DNA of 64,000 bases. Origin: Spongiactinospora rosea (GTDB taxonomy: Bacteria; Actinomycetota; Actinomycetes; Streptosporangiales; Streptosporangiaceae). This document shows, in pieces, positions 27,363 through 36,264 of this stretch (position 1 is the stretch's first letter; each line of letters starts with the position of its first letter). Position numbers and translations under genes: made by a program. The notes below the pieces were generated by a model. That model saw only the letters and a program-made list of their open reading frames with translations. It made no database searches and was not told the DNA's origin. The DNA lies in assembly GCF_003315795.1 (NCBI RefSeq), contig NZ_QMEY01000028.1, positions 1-64,000 of the forward strand, in the 5' to 3' direction.

Positions 27363-28793
27363 GTGCGCGAGTACTTCCTCATTGCACTGGTGGCGGCGGC
27401 GGTCACGTACCTCCTCGTGCCGCTCGTCCGCCTGTTCGCGATCCGCATCGGCGCCATGCCGGAGGTTCGCGAACGCGACGTGCACACTACCCCCACCCCC
27501 CGCCTGGGCGGCCTGGCGATGTACGGCGGGCTGGTCGCCGGCCTGCTGTTCGCCACCCGGCAGCCCTGGGTCGCCCAATCCCTCGCCGACCCCAAACTGG
27601 CCGGCGGCCAGACCGTGCTGGCCCTGATCGCGGCCGGCGGCCTGATCACCGTCACCGGGTTCCTCGACGACTGGTGGGGCATGGACCCCTTCATCAAGCT
27701 GGGCGGCCAGATCGCCGCGGCCGGCCTGCTCGTCGCGTTCGGCCTGTACCTGCAGTGGATCCCCATCCCCGGCACCGCCGCGCTGTCGCTGGACAGCACG
27801 TTGCGGACGGTGATCACGATCCTGGTCGTGGTGGTCGCGATCAATGCCGTCAACTTCGTCGATGGCCTGGACGGCCTGGCGGCGGGCATCGTCGGCATCG
27901 CGGCCATGGCCATGTGGGCGTACTCCATCGTGCTGTCCACCACGATGGGCGACACCCGGATCAACGCCACGGCGGCGATCACCTCGGTGCTCATCGGCAT
28001 CTGCGCCGGGTTCCTGCCGCACAACTTCCACCCCGCGAAGATCTTCATGGGCGACACCGGCGCGATGCTGCTCGGCCTGGTGCTGGCCAGTTCGGTGGTC
28101 ACGGTGACCCCGATCGACTCCAGTGCGCTCAGCGCCACGATCAACCGGTTCCCGCTGGTCCTGCCGCTGCTACTGCCGGTCGCGGTGATGGTGTTGCCGC
28201 TGCTCGACCTGTGGACCGCGGTGGTCCGCCGCACCTCCTACGGCATGTCGCCGTTCGCCCCTGACCGGGGGCATCTGCACCACCGGCTGCTGGACATCGG
28301 CCACTCCCACCGGCGGACCGTCCTGATCATGTACGCCTGGACGTTCCTGTTCGGGTTCTCCGTGGTCGGCGCGTCGATCATCAGTGTGCCGGTGATCGTG
28401 TTCGTCGGGATCGTCATCCTGGCCATGATCGCCCTGTTCCTGATGGCGTTGCCGCGGTTGCGGGAGCGCTGGCAGGGCGGTGGCGGAGGAGGCGGTGGCG
28501 GCGGAGCGCACGCCGCGGGACGGCGGCGCAGGCCGGAGGACGACTCGCCCAGCGGTCCCGTCACCGGCCCGATCGGCGGCCCCATCGCAGGTCCCGTCAC
28601 CGGTCCGTTCGGCGCACCGCCCGCGCATCCGCCGATGGGCGAGACGCACCCGCCCGCCGGCCCGTACCCGCCCGGGCCCGGCGGCGGCTCCGCCGTCGAG
28701 CGTCCGCCGACGGCCGAAATGGGCCAGGACACCGCCGTGATCCCGCTGGGAGACGTGCCGCTACCTGGGCTCTCGCCTCGTGCCACCCCTTGA
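27363..28793 (+). CDS. MraY/WecA-family polyprenyl-phosphate GlcNAc-1-phosphate transferase
   Basis: 476 residues with about ten membrane spans. Transfers GlcNAc-1-P (or related sugar) to undecaprenyl/decaprenyl phosphate, starting a lipid-linked wall polymer. Family motifs: TPRLGGLAMYGG, the Asp-rich FLDDWW, NFVDGLDGLAAG, GFLPHNFHPAKIFMGDTGAMLLG and the loop APDRGHLHHRLLDIGHSHRR. The ~105-residue C-terminal cytoplasmic tail is low-complexity: eight glycines in a row, then GPVTGPIGGPIAGPVTGP repeats and prolines. It is followed by the atp operon, the same order as tagO/rfe-atpI in other actinobacteria. Confidence 0.92.
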   Translation: MREYFLIALVAAAVTYLLVPLVRLFAIRIGAMPEVRERDVHTTPTPRLGGLAMYGGLVAGLLFATRQPWVAQSLADPKLAGGQTVLALIAAGGLITVTGFLDDWWGMDPFIKLGGQIAAAGLLVAFGLYLQWIPIPGTAALSLDSTLRTVITILVVVVAINAVNFVDGLDGLAAGIVGIAAMAMWAYSIVLSTTMGDTRINATAAITSVLIGICAGFLPHNFHPAKIFMGDTGAMLLGLVLASSVVTVTPIDSSALSATINRFPLVLPLLLPVAVMVLPLLDLWTAVVRRTSYGMSPFAPDRGHLHHRLLDIGHSHRRTVLIMYAWTFLFGFSVVGASIISVPVIVFVGIVILAMIALFLMALPRLRERWQGGGGGGGGGGAHAAGRRRRPEDDSPSGPVTGPIGGPIAGPVTGPFGAPPAHPPMGETHPPAGPYPPGPGGGSAVERPPTAEMGQDTAVIPLGDVPLPGLSPRATP

Positions 28794-28924
28794 TCATCGC
28801 ATTCGAAACGGCAGGTAAAAACGGCTCTGCCGGAGCTTGTGATAGCTTTCACTAGCAGAGGTCCTCACCGGCTCGGCCGTGTGAGGCAGCAAATGCTCGC
28901 TTGACAACCGTTTCTGGAGCACCG

Positions 28925-29350
28925 ATGCAGGCCAACGACGTGCGCGTACTCAAAAACGCCGCGATACCCGCCCTTGCGGTGGGCTTGGTCGTGGCCCTCG
29001 TCTCGACGTTCACCGTCGGTGCCGCGGGAGCGCTCGCCGCGTTGATCGGCGTCGTGGTGGTGGCCGCGTTCTTCGTGATCAGCCTGGTCGCCGTCGCGTA
29101 CGCCTCGCGCGTGTCGCCGCAGATGATGATGATCGCCGCCATGGGCACCTACCTGGTCAAGATCGTCGCACTGGCCCTCGCGCTGAGCTCCCTCTCCGAC
29201 GTCACCGCCTGGCATCCCATGACGTTCACCTGGACCGTCATCCTGTGCACGATCGCCTGGACCGTGGGCGAGGCCAGGGCGTTCATGAAGCTGCGCATGC
29301 TGTACGTCGAGCCGGACGTCAAGGTCCCCGGACACGTCGGGGAGAAATGA
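28925..29350 (+). CDS. atpI: ATP synthase protein I-like assembly factor
   Basis: 141 residues with four predicted membrane helices, first gene of the atp cluster. AtpI helps assemble the c-ring in other bacteria. ATG 28925 has TCTGGAG seven bases upstream and is preferred to the in-frame TTG at 28901. The sequence is poorly conserved, as usual; the assignment rests on position, size and hydropathy. Two hairpins separate it from atpB, so atpB onward may be a separate transcript. Confidence 0.82.
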   Translation: MQANDVRVLKNAAIPALAVGLVVALVSTFTVGAAGALAALIGVVVVAAFFVISLVAVAYASRVSPQMMMIAAMGTYLVKIVALALALSSLSDVTAWHPMTFTWTVILCTIAWTVGEARAFMKLRMLYVEPDVKVPGHVGEK

Positions 29351-29363
29351 TGCGCCGCAGCCG

Positions 29364-29388
29364 GACCGCCGTTCACCCACCGGCGGTC
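29364..29388 (+). terminator. Hairpin after atpI
   Basis: GACCGCCG (29364-29371) and CGGCGGTC (29381-29388) pair perfectly across a 9-base loop, 13 bases after the atpI stop. Confidence 0.55.
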
Positions 29389-29476
29389 TCATCCCGTAAA
29401 CTCACCGCAGCAGGCAGTTCGTGGCCCGATATGACTAGTCACGCTGCCGCCTGCTATCGTCGCGTGCGCGATCGCC

Positions 29477-29510
29477 GATCCGCCTGGGCGCCCATAGGCG
29501 CCCGCGGATC
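29477..29510 (+). other. Second strong hairpin in the atpI-atpB gap
   Basis: GATCCGCCTGGGCGCC (29477-29492) pairs with GGCGCCCGCGGATC (29497-29510) as a 14-bp stem with a two-base CT bulge and a CATA tetraloop. It lies 115 bases before atpB. With no T-run it may be a leader structure or processing site of the atpB mRNA rather than a terminator. Confidence 0.5.
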
Positions 29511-29624
29511 CTGGTCTCCGTCCGACCGCACCACCCACCTGACTGAGCTTCTTCCCGATCCCTCGCCATCCGGTGACCGGGCGCTGGAAGACACCCTGAT
29601 CCACTACGAGGAAGGGAACGCCGA

Positions 29625-30410
29625 GTGAGCGCCGCGCCCCTCGCAGCCGAAGAGTTCCAGGCCCCGGGACTCAACCTCTTCGAATGGCCGGCACTGGTGT
29701 CGGGCGCCGAGTGGTTCAACAAGCCCGCGCTGCTCGCGTTCCTGGCGGCCCTGCTGGTGATCGTGCTCAGCTTCGCCGCCTTCTCGCGCCCCAAGCTGGT
29801 GCCGCGCGGGATGCAGGCTCTCGGCGAGTACGCCTACGAGTTCGTCCGCGAGCAGTGCGCGCGGCCGTTCCTCGGCAAGGACAGCGAGCGGTGGATGCCG
29901 CTGCTGTTCAGCATGTTCCTGTTCGTGCTGGTGATGAACCTCTTCGGGTCGGTCATCTTCCTCCAGTTCCCGGCGATGTCGCTGATCGGCTACCCGGCCA
30001 TCCTCGCGCTGGGCGTCTGGGTGCTGGTCCTCTTCCTGGGCATGAAGCACCAGGGGCCCTGGGGCTTCTTCAAGAACATCATGTTCCCGCCCGGGCTGCC
30101 CGGCTGGATGTACGTGCTGGTCGCGCCGATCGAGTTCACCTCCACCGTGATCCTGCGGCACATCACCCACGCGGTCCGGCTCTTCGCCACCATGATGGCG
30201 GGTCACCTGATCATCGCGCTGTTCTCCGAGGTGGGCTGGCACTTCCTGTTCGTGCAGCTCAGCCCGCTCGGCGCGCCGCTGGGCCTGCTGGGTGTCGTCA
30301 TGACCATCGCGCTGACCGCGTTCGAGCTGTTCATCCAGGCCCTTCAGGCCTACGTGTTCGCGATGCTGACCGCGATGTTCATCAATGACGCGCTGCACCC
30401 GGCGCACTGA
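29625..30410 (+). CDS. atpB: F0 ATP synthase subunit a
   Basis: 261 residues, five to six membrane helices; forms the proton half-channels facing the c-ring. The essential arginine is in THAVRLFATMMAGH, and the last helix holds ALTAFELFIQALQAYVFAMLTAMFI with the usual Glu and Gln. GTG start with GAGGAAGGGA upstream. Confidence 0.97.
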   Translation: MSAAPLAAEEFQAPGLNLFEWPALVSGAEWFNKPALLAFLAALLVIVLSFAAFSRPKLVPRGMQALGEYAYEFVREQCARPFLGKDSERWMPLLFSMFLFVLVMNLFGSVIFLQFPAMSLIGYPAILALGVWVLVLFLGMKHQGPWGFFKNIMFPPGLPGWMYVLVAPIEFTSTVILRHITHAVRLFATMMAGHLIIALFSEVGWHFLFVQLSPLGAPLGLLGVVMTIALTAFELFIQALQAYVFAMLTAMFINDALHPAH

Positions 30411-30424
30411 GAACTCAAGAGATT

Positions 30425-30443
30425 CCGGTGGGCACTCCACCGG
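30425..30443 (+). other. Hairpin just upstream of the atpE ribosome binding site
   Basis: CCGGTGG (30425-30431) and CCACCGG (30437-30443) form a 7-bp stem with a GCACT loop in the atpB-atpE gap, followed by an A-rich ribosome binding site GAAAAGGAAACGGAAAAGC. It could stabilise or mark processing of the atpE message, which must be translated more than its neighbours. Confidence 0.45.
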
Positions 30444-30468
30444 CCGATAGAAAAGGAAACGGAAAAGC

Positions 30469-30696
30469 ATGAGCTTGCTCGCTGAAGTCTCCGGCAACCT
30501 CGGCTCCATCGGCTACGGCCTCGCCGCCATCGGCCCGGGCATCGGCGTGGGCATCATCTTCGGTCAGGGCGTACAGGCGATCGCCCGTCAGCCCGAGGCC
30601 TACAACCTGATCCGCCAGAACATGCTGCTCGGCTTCGTGTTCACCGAGGCGCTCGCCCTCATCGGTGTGGCCCTCGCCTTCGCGTTCCGGCAGTGA
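30469..30696 (+). CDS. atpE: F0 ATP synthase subunit c
   Basis: 75 residues, a helical hairpin. First helix has GYGLAAIGPGIGVGIIFG, the polar loop is ARQPE (40-44), and the ion-binding carboxylate is Glu60 in GFVFTEALALIG. The ion is a proton by the absence of the sodium-binding set (no paired Gln/Ser ligands recognised). A-rich, strong ribosome binding site. Confidence 0.97.
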   Translation: MSLLAEVSGNLGSIGYGLAAIGPGIGVGIIFGQGVQAIARQPEAYNLIRQNMLLGFVFTEALALIGVALAFAFRQ

Positions 30697-30728
30697 CGAG
30701 TGACTGACCCCCGAGAGGAGGCCCAGCC

Positions 30729-31268
30729 ATGAATGTTCTCGCCGAAGCGGGCGATAACAACCCGCTGCTTCCGCATCCGGCCGAAATGGCCATCGGCGGC
30801 TTCGCGTTCCTGTTCGTGCTGTTCTTCGTGGGACGCATGCTCGTCCCGCGGATTCAGAAGACCCTCGCGGACCGCGCGGAGGCGATCGAGGGCGGCCTGA
30901 AGAAGGCGGCCGACGCGCAGAAGGAAGCCCAGCAGGCGCTCGACGAATACCGCGAGCAGCTCGTCGAGGCCCGCCACGAGGCCGCGCGGCTGCGCGAGGA
31001 GGCGCGCGAGCAGGGCGCCCAGATCAAGGCCGAGCTCCGTGAGGAGGCGCAGGCCGAGGCCCGCCGCCTCATCGAGGCGGCGCACGCCCAGATCGAGGCC
31101 GACCGCCAGCAGGCGTTCGCCCAGCTCCGGGCGGAGATCGGCCGGCTGTCCACCGACCTGGCCGGCCGCATCGTCGGCGAGTCCCTTGAGGACGAGGCCC
31201 GCCAGCGCCGTGTCATCGACCGGTTCCTTGAGGAGCTGGAGAGCGACGCCAGGCAGGCGGTGCGTTGA
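30729..31268 (+). CDS. atpF: F0 ATP synthase subunit b
   Basis: 179 residues. One N-terminal membrane helix (about 20-40, GGFAFLFVLFFVGRMLVP) followed by a long charged helix (ALDEYREQLVEARHEAARLREEAREQ) that forms the peripheral stalk. Preceded by CCGAGAGGAGG. Confidence 0.95.
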   Translation: MNVLAEAGDNNPLLPHPAEMAIGGFAFLFVLFFVGRMLVPRIQKTLADRAEAIEGGLKKAADAQKEAQQALDEYREQLVEARHEAARLREEAREQGAQIKAELREEAQAEARRLIEAAHAQIEADRQQAFAQLRAEIGRLSTDLAGRIVGESLEDEARQRRVIDRFLEELESDARQAVR

Positions 31269-31359
31269 CGATGACGGCGGAGCGAACCCGACGCAGCGAG
31301 CGGAGTGGCCCGCGAGGAACGAGCGGTCCGCGAAGCGAGCGAGGAGCGGTGAGCGACCA
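31269..31359 (+). repeat. GAGCGAGCGAAG-type short repeats between atpF and atpH
   Basis: The 91-base gap consists largely of scrambled GAGCG/GCGAG units (AGCGAGCGGAG, AACGAGCGG, GAAGCGAGCGAGGAGCGG). A related stretch GTGAGCGAAGTGAGCC ends the glycosyltransferase gene at 11772-11787. It looks like a dispersed actinobacterial intergenic repeat; it also supplies the GAGGAGCGG sequence before atpH. Confidence 0.5.
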
Positions 31360-32175
31360 ATGACAATGATGGGTCTGAGCAGGGCGTCGCTGTCCTCGGT
31401 CGAGGAGCGGTTCAACGTCGTGGCGGCCGGTGCGGATCTCACCGCGCTGTCGGAGGACCTGTTCGCGGTCGCCGGGCTCCTGGACCGGGAGCACGGCCTG
31501 CGCCGTGCCCTGTCCGACCCGTCGCGTCCGGCGGAGCAGAAGGCACAGACGGCCAGGGTCCTGCTGGAAGGCAAGATCAGTGAGGCCGCGCTGGAGACCA
31601 CGGCCGCCGCCGTGTCCGCCAGGTGGACCCGCGCCGGAGACGTCGCCGACGCTCTGGAGCGGGTCGCGGTGATCGCCGCCGCCGCGGCCGCCGAGGCCGC
31701 GGGGCAGATCGACGATGTGGAAGACGAGCTGTTCCGGTTCGGCCGCATCGTGGCGAGCAACGGCGACCTGCGCCGCTTCCTGGGCGACGCGGCCGTGACC
31801 GCCGAGCGCAAGGCGGAGTTCCTGCGCTCGCTGCTCGGCGGCAAGGTCGCGCCGGTGACATCGCTGCTGGTCGTACAGGCTGTCGCACACCCACGAGGAC
31901 GTAGCCTGGAGACCGGGCTCGCCGAGTTCGGCACCCTGGTGGCCGCGCAGCGGCAGCGCCTGGTGGCCGTGGTGCGCAGTGCGGTCGCGCTCAGCGACGG
32001 CCAGAAGCAGCGGCTGGCCGCACTGTTGCGCGACTCCTACGGCCGAGACGTTCACCTGAACGTCGAGGTCGACCCCCGAGTGATCGGCGGGTTCTCGGTT
32101 CGTGTCGGCGACGAGATCATCGACACCACCATCGCGGCGCGAATCGAAGAAGTCCGCCGCCGCTTGGCCGGCTGA
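31360..32175 (+). CDS. atpH: F1 ATP synthase subunit delta (fused b/delta-type length)
   Basis: 271 residues from ATG 31360; the delta subunit connects the peripheral stalk to the top of F1. The C-terminal region RDVHLNVEVDPRVIGGFSVRVGDEIIDTTI is the family hallmark. It is longer than the ~180-residue E. coli delta, as is common in actinobacteria. The frame is open further upstream but only the repeat-rich gap lies there. Confidence 0.93.
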   Translation: MTMMGLSRASLSSVEERFNVVAAGADLTALSEDLFAVAGLLDREHGLRRALSDPSRPAEQKAQTARVLLEGKISEAALETTAAAVSARWTRAGDVADALERVAVIAAAAAAEAAGQIDDVEDELFRFGRIVASNGDLRRFLGDAAVTAERKAEFLRSLLGGKVAPVTSLLVVQAVAHPRGRSLETGLAEFGTLVAAQRQRLVAVVRSAVALSDGQKQRLAALLRDSYGRDVHLNVEVDPRVIGGFSVRVGDEIIDTTIAARIEEVRRRLAG

Positions 32176-32214
32176 CCGACGTCGGTTGTTTAGTCAATAG
32201 GGAGACAGAGAGAG

Positions 32215-33864
32215 ATGGCGGAGCTGACGATCCGGCCGGACGAGATCCGGGACGCGCTTGAGCGCTTCGTCCAGGCGTACGAGCCGGAAGGCGCCGCGCG
32301 TGAGGAGATCGGGACCGTCGTCGACTGCGGCGACGGCATCGCCCATGTCTCCGGCCTTCCCTCGACGATGGCGAACGAGCTGCTTGAGTTCGAGGACGGC
32401 ACGCGTGGCCTGGCACTGAACCTGGACGTCCGGGAGATCGGTGTCGTTATCCTGGGCGACTTCAGCAAGATCGAGGAGGGCCAGACGGTCCGCCGCACGG
32501 GCGAGGTCCTGTCGGCGCCGGTCGGCGACGCCTTCCTCGGCCGCGTGGTGGACCCACTGGGCAACCCGCTCGACGGCAAGGGCCCGATCGAGGCCGAGGG
32601 CCGCCGCGCCCTTGAGCTGCAGGCGCCCTCGGTGGTGCAGCGCCAGTCGGTGCGCCAGCCACTGCAGACCGGAATCAAGGCCATCGACGCCATGACGCCG
32701 ATCGGGCGCGGTCAGCGCCAGCTCATCATCGGCGACCGTGGCACCGGCAAGACCGCGATCGCCGTGGACACCATCCTCAACCAGCGGGACAACTGGGCCT
32801 CCGGCGACCCGCAGCGGCAGGTCCGCTGCGTCTACGTCGCGGTCGGCCAGAAGGGTTCCACGATCGCGCAGGTCCGGGCGCGGCTGGAGGAGGCGGGCGC
32901 GCTGGAGTACACCACCATCGTCGCCGCGCCGGCCTCCGACCCCGCGGGCTACAAGTACATGGCCCCCTACACCGGCAGCGCGATCGGCCAGCACTGGATG
33001 TACCAGGGCAAGCACGTCCTGATCGTCTTCGACGACCTGACCAAGCAGGCCGACGCCTACCGCGCGGTCTCGCTGCTGCTGCGCCGCCCGCCGGGCCGTG
33101 AGGCGTTCCCCGGCGATGTCTTCTACCTGCACTCGCGGCTCCTGGAGCGGTGCGCCAAGCTCTCCGACGACCTGGGCGGCGGCTCGATGACCGGTCTGCC
33201 GATCATCGAGACGAAGGGCAACGACGTCTCGGCGTTCATCCCGACCAACGTCATCTCCATCACCGACGGTCAGTGCTTCCTGGAGACCGACCTGTTCAAC
33301 GCAGGTGTGCGACCGGCCATCAACGTCGGTATCTCGGTTTCCCGAGTCGGCGGCTCGGCGCAGGTCAAGGCCATGCGCAAGGTCGCGGGCACGCTGAAGC
33401 TGTCACTGTCCCAGTTCCGCGACCTGGAGGCCTTCGCCTCCTTCGCCTCCGACCTCGACGCGGCCTCCCGCGCCCAGCTCGAACGCGGCGCGCGGCTGGT
33501 GGAGCTGCTCAAACAGCCCCAGTACAGCCCGTTCCCGGTCGAGCGCCAGGTCGTCTCGGTGTGGGCCGGTACGACCGGCGAGCTGGACGAGGTGCCGGTC
33601 GAGGACATCCGCCGCTTCGAGACCGAGTTCCTGGACTACCTGGCCCGCGACCACAAGGGCATCTACACCGGCATCCGGGAGACCAACGAGCTGTCCGACG
33701 ACGCGGTGACCGCGCTCAAGGGTGCGATCACCGACTTCAAGAAGGGGTTCGAGACCTCCTCCGGAGAGCTGCTGGTCAAGGACGAGCCGGTCGACGCGCT
33801 GGAGGCCGGCGACGTCGGCCAGGAGAAGATCACCAAGGTCGTCCGCACCCCCGAGAAGAAGTAG
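32215..33864 (+). CDS. atpA: F1 ATP synthase subunit alpha
   Basis: 549 residues. Non-catalytic nucleotide-binding subunit of the alpha3beta3 hexamer. P-loop GDRGTGKT at 173-180; PAINVGISVSRVGGSAQ is the alpha/beta signature. A ~35-residue extension after the normal C-terminus (ELLVKDEPVDALEAGDVGQEKI) resembles actinobacterial alpha subunits, where in mycobacteria such an extension suppresses ATP hydrolysis; whether it does so here is inference. Confidence 0.98.
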   Translation: MAELTIRPDEIRDALERFVQAYEPEGAAREEIGTVVDCGDGIAHVSGLPSTMANELLEFEDGTRGLALNLDVREIGVVILGDFSKIEEGQTVRRTGEVLSAPVGDAFLGRVVDPLGNPLDGKGPIEAEGRRALELQAPSVVQRQSVRQPLQTGIKAIDAMTPIGRGQRQLIIGDRGTGKTAIAVDTILNQRDNWASGDPQRQVRCVYVAVGQKGSTIAQVRARLEEAGALEYTTIVAAPASDPAGYKYMAPYTGSAIGQHWMYQGKHVLIVFDDLTKQADAYRAVSLLLRRPPGREAFPGDVFYLHSRLLERCAKLSDDLGGGSMTGLPIIETKGNDVSAFIPTNVISITDGQCFLETDLFNAGVRPAINVGISVSRVGGSAQVKAMRKVAGTLKLSLSQFRDLEAFASFASDLDAASRAQLERGARLVELLKQPQYSPFPVERQVVSVWAGTTGELDEVPVEDIRRFETEFLDYLARDHKGIYTGIRETNELSDDAVTALKGAITDFKKGFETSSGELLVKDEPVDALEAGDVGQEKITKVVRTPEKK

Positions 33865-33870
33865 CAGATC

Positions 33871-34773
33871 ATGGGAGCACAGCTTCGGCTGCTGCGGCGC
33901 AGGATCAGGTCGGTCAAGTCGACCGCCAAGATCACTCGCGCGCAGGAGCTCATCGCGTCCTCGCGGATCGCCAAGGCCCAGCAGCGGATGGCCGAGGCAC
34001 TGCCGTACGAGCGGGAGATCACCCGCGCGGTGACCGGTGTGGTGAGCAACACCTCCAGCATCGACCACCCGCTGACCGTCGAGAAGGAGCGTCCGGCCAG
34101 CGCCGGCGTGCTGATCGTCACCAGTGACAGCGGGTTCTGCGGCGGCTTCAACGCCAACGTGCTGCGTGAGGCCGAGGCCCTGCGCGGGCTGCTGGAGGAG
34201 CGCGGCGTCCGGGCCGTGCCCTTCGTGGTCGGCAGCAAGGGCGTCGGCTGGCACCGGTTCCGCGCCCGGGAGATGGCCGGTGAGTGGGAGGGCTTCTCCC
34301 GCAGGCCGGCCTACTCCGACGCCAAGGAGATCGCGGGCATGCTGATCGAGTCGTTCAAGGCGGAGGAGGGGATCGACGAGATCCACATCGTCTCCACCGA
34401 GTTCGTCTCGATGCTGACCCAGAACGTCGTGGTCAAGCGGGTTCTTCCGCTGGAGGTCGTGGAGGCCGAGCAGACCGAGGAGACGGCCCTGCTGCCGTAC
34501 TTCGAGTTCGAGCCGGGCGCCGGCGCGGTGCTCGACTCGCTGCTGCCACGGTACGTGGAGTCGCGCATCTTCACCGCGCTGTTGCAGTCCGCCGCCTCCG
34601 AGGAGGCGGCCCGGCGGCGCGCGATGAAGGCGGCGACCGACAACGCCAACGAGTTGATCGGGGTCTTCACCCGGCAGATGAACCAGGCGCGTCAGGCCGA
34701 GATCACCCAGGAAATCAGCGAGATCGTCGGTGGCGCCAACGCGCTGGCCGACGCCGCAGCGGGGAAAGAGTGA
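33871..34773 (+). CDS. atpG: F1 ATP synthase subunit gamma
   Basis: 300 residues; central rotor shaft. N-terminal LRRRIRSVKSTAKITRAQELIASSRIAKAQ and the C-terminal helix AMKAATDNANELIGVFTRQMNQARQAEITQEISEIVGGANAL are typical. Starts seven bases after atpA. Confidence 0.97.
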   Translation: MGAQLRLLRRRIRSVKSTAKITRAQELIASSRIAKAQQRMAEALPYEREITRAVTGVVSNTSSIDHPLTVEKERPASAGVLIVTSDSGFCGGFNANVLREAEALRGLLEERGVRAVPFVVGSKGVGWHRFRAREMAGEWEGFSRRPAYSDAKEIAGMLIESFKAEEGIDEIHIVSTEFVSMLTQNVVVKRVLPLEVVEAEQTEETALLPYFEFEPGAGAVLDSLLPRYVESRIFTALLQSAASEEAARRRAMKAATDNANELIGVFTRQMNQARQAEITQEISEIVGGANALADAAAGKE

Positions 34774-34774
34774 A

Positions 34775-36202
34775 ATGACTGCACAGACTGTTGAGACCGG
34801 CGTGGGCCGGGTCGCGCGGGTCACGGGTCCCGTCGTCGACGTGGAGTTCCCCGCCGAGGCGATGCCCGACATCTACAACGCGCTGAACGTCGAGGTCGCC
34901 CTGGGCGGCGAGACCAAGACGCTGACCCTGGAGGTCGCCCAGCACCTGGGCGACAACCTGGTCAGGGCGATCTCCATGCAGCCCACCGACGGCGTGGTGC
35001 GCGGCGCCCCCGTCACCGACTCCGGCGCGCCGATCTCGGTGCCGGTCGGCGACGCGGTCAAGGGCCACGTATGGAACGCCCTCGGCGAGGCGCTGGACGT
35101 GCCGACCTCCTCGGTGAAGATCGAGGAGCGCTGGGGCATCCACCGTCCCTCGCCGCCGTTCGACCAGCTTGAGTCGCGTACCGAGGTGCTGGTCACCGGC
35201 ATCAAGGTCATCGACCTGCTCACCCCGTACGTCCAGGGCGGCAAGATCGGCCTGTTCGGCGGCGCGGGCGTGGGCAAGACCGTGCTGATCCAGGAGATGA
35301 TCCGCCGGGTCGCCCGTAACTTCGGTGGCACCTCGTGCTTCGCCGGTGTGGGCGAGCGCACCCGTGAGGGCAACGACCTGTGGGTGGAAATGGCCGAGGC
35401 GGACGTCCTGAAGGACACCGCCCTGGTCTTCGGCCAGATGGACGAGCCGCCGGGCACCCGGCTGCGCGTCGCGCTGTCCGCGCTCACCATGGCCGAGTAC
35501 TTCCGCGATGTCCAGAAGCAGGACGTGCTGCTGTTCATCGACAACATCTTCCGGTTCACCCAGGCCGGTTCGGAGGTCTCCACCCTGCTCGGCCGTATGC
35601 CGTCCGCGGTGGGCTACCAGCCGACGCTGGCCGACGAGATGGGCGTGCTGCAGGAGCGCATCACCTCCACCCGCGGCCACTCGATCACCTCCATGCAGGC
35701 GATCTACGTGCCCGCCGACGACATCACCGACCCGGCGCCGCACAACGCGTTCGCGCACCTCGACGCCCAGACGGTGCTGTCCCGGCCGATCTCGGAGAAG
35801 GGCATCTACCCGGCGGTGGACCCGCTGGACTCCTCCTCCCGGATCCTCGACCCGCAGATCGTGGGCGAGGAGCACTACGCGGTGGCCCAGGAGACCAAGC
35901 GGATCCTGCAGAAGTACAAGGAGCTCCAGGACATCATCGCGATCCTGGGCATCGACGAGCTGTCCGAAGAGGACAAGGTCACCGTCCAGCGGGCGCGGCG
36001 CATCGAGCGCTTCCTGTCCCACCCGATGTACGCCGCCGAGGCGTTCACCGGGCAGCCGGGCGAGACCGTTCCGCTCGACGAGACCATCGCCTCGTTCAAG
36101 GGCCTTTGCGCCGGCGAGTACGACCACCTGCCCGAGCAGGCCTTCTTCATGGTCGGCGGCATCGAGCAGGCGGTGGCCAAGGCCAAGGAACTCGCCCGCT
36201 AA
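34775..36202 (+). CDS. atpD: F1 ATP synthase subunit beta
   Basis: 475 residues; catalytic subunit. P-loop GGAGVGKT at 162-169, catalytic GERTREGND and the DELSEED motif as DELSEED in GIDELSEEDKVTVQRARR. ATG 34775 lies one base after the atpG stop with GGGGAAAGAG upstream; the upstream extension of the frame is atpG shadow. Confidence 0.98.
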   Translation: MTAQTVETGVGRVARVTGPVVDVEFPAEAMPDIYNALNVEVALGGETKTLTLEVAQHLGDNLVRAISMQPTDGVVRGAPVTDSGAPISVPVGDAVKGHVWNALGEALDVPTSSVKIEERWGIHRPSPPFDQLESRTEVLVTGIKVIDLLTPYVQGGKIGLFGGAGVGKTVLIQEMIRRVARNFGGTSCFAGVGERTREGNDLWVEMAEADVLKDTALVFGQMDEPPGTRLRVALSALTMAEYFRDVQKQDVLLFIDNIFRFTQAGSEVSTLLGRMPSAVGYQPTLADEMGVLQERITSTRGHSITSMQAIYVPADDITDPAPHNAFAHLDAQTVLSRPISEKGIYPAVDPLDSSSRILDPQIVGEEHYAVAQETKRILQKYKELQDIIAILGIDELSEEDKVTVQRARRIERFLSHPMYAAEAFTGQPGETVPLDETIASFKGLCAGEYDHLPEQAFFMVGGIEQAVAKAKELAR

Positions 36203-36264
36203 TCGTCGCTCGCGGTGCCGGTGCGGCCCTGCCCGTACCGGCACCCGGCAGAAAGGACCATGAA

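Noticed and set aside
28901..28906. TTGACA as a -35 promoter element before atpI
   Set aside because: The matching -10 position falls at the ATG and reads GATGCA; no usable promoter geometry for atpI.
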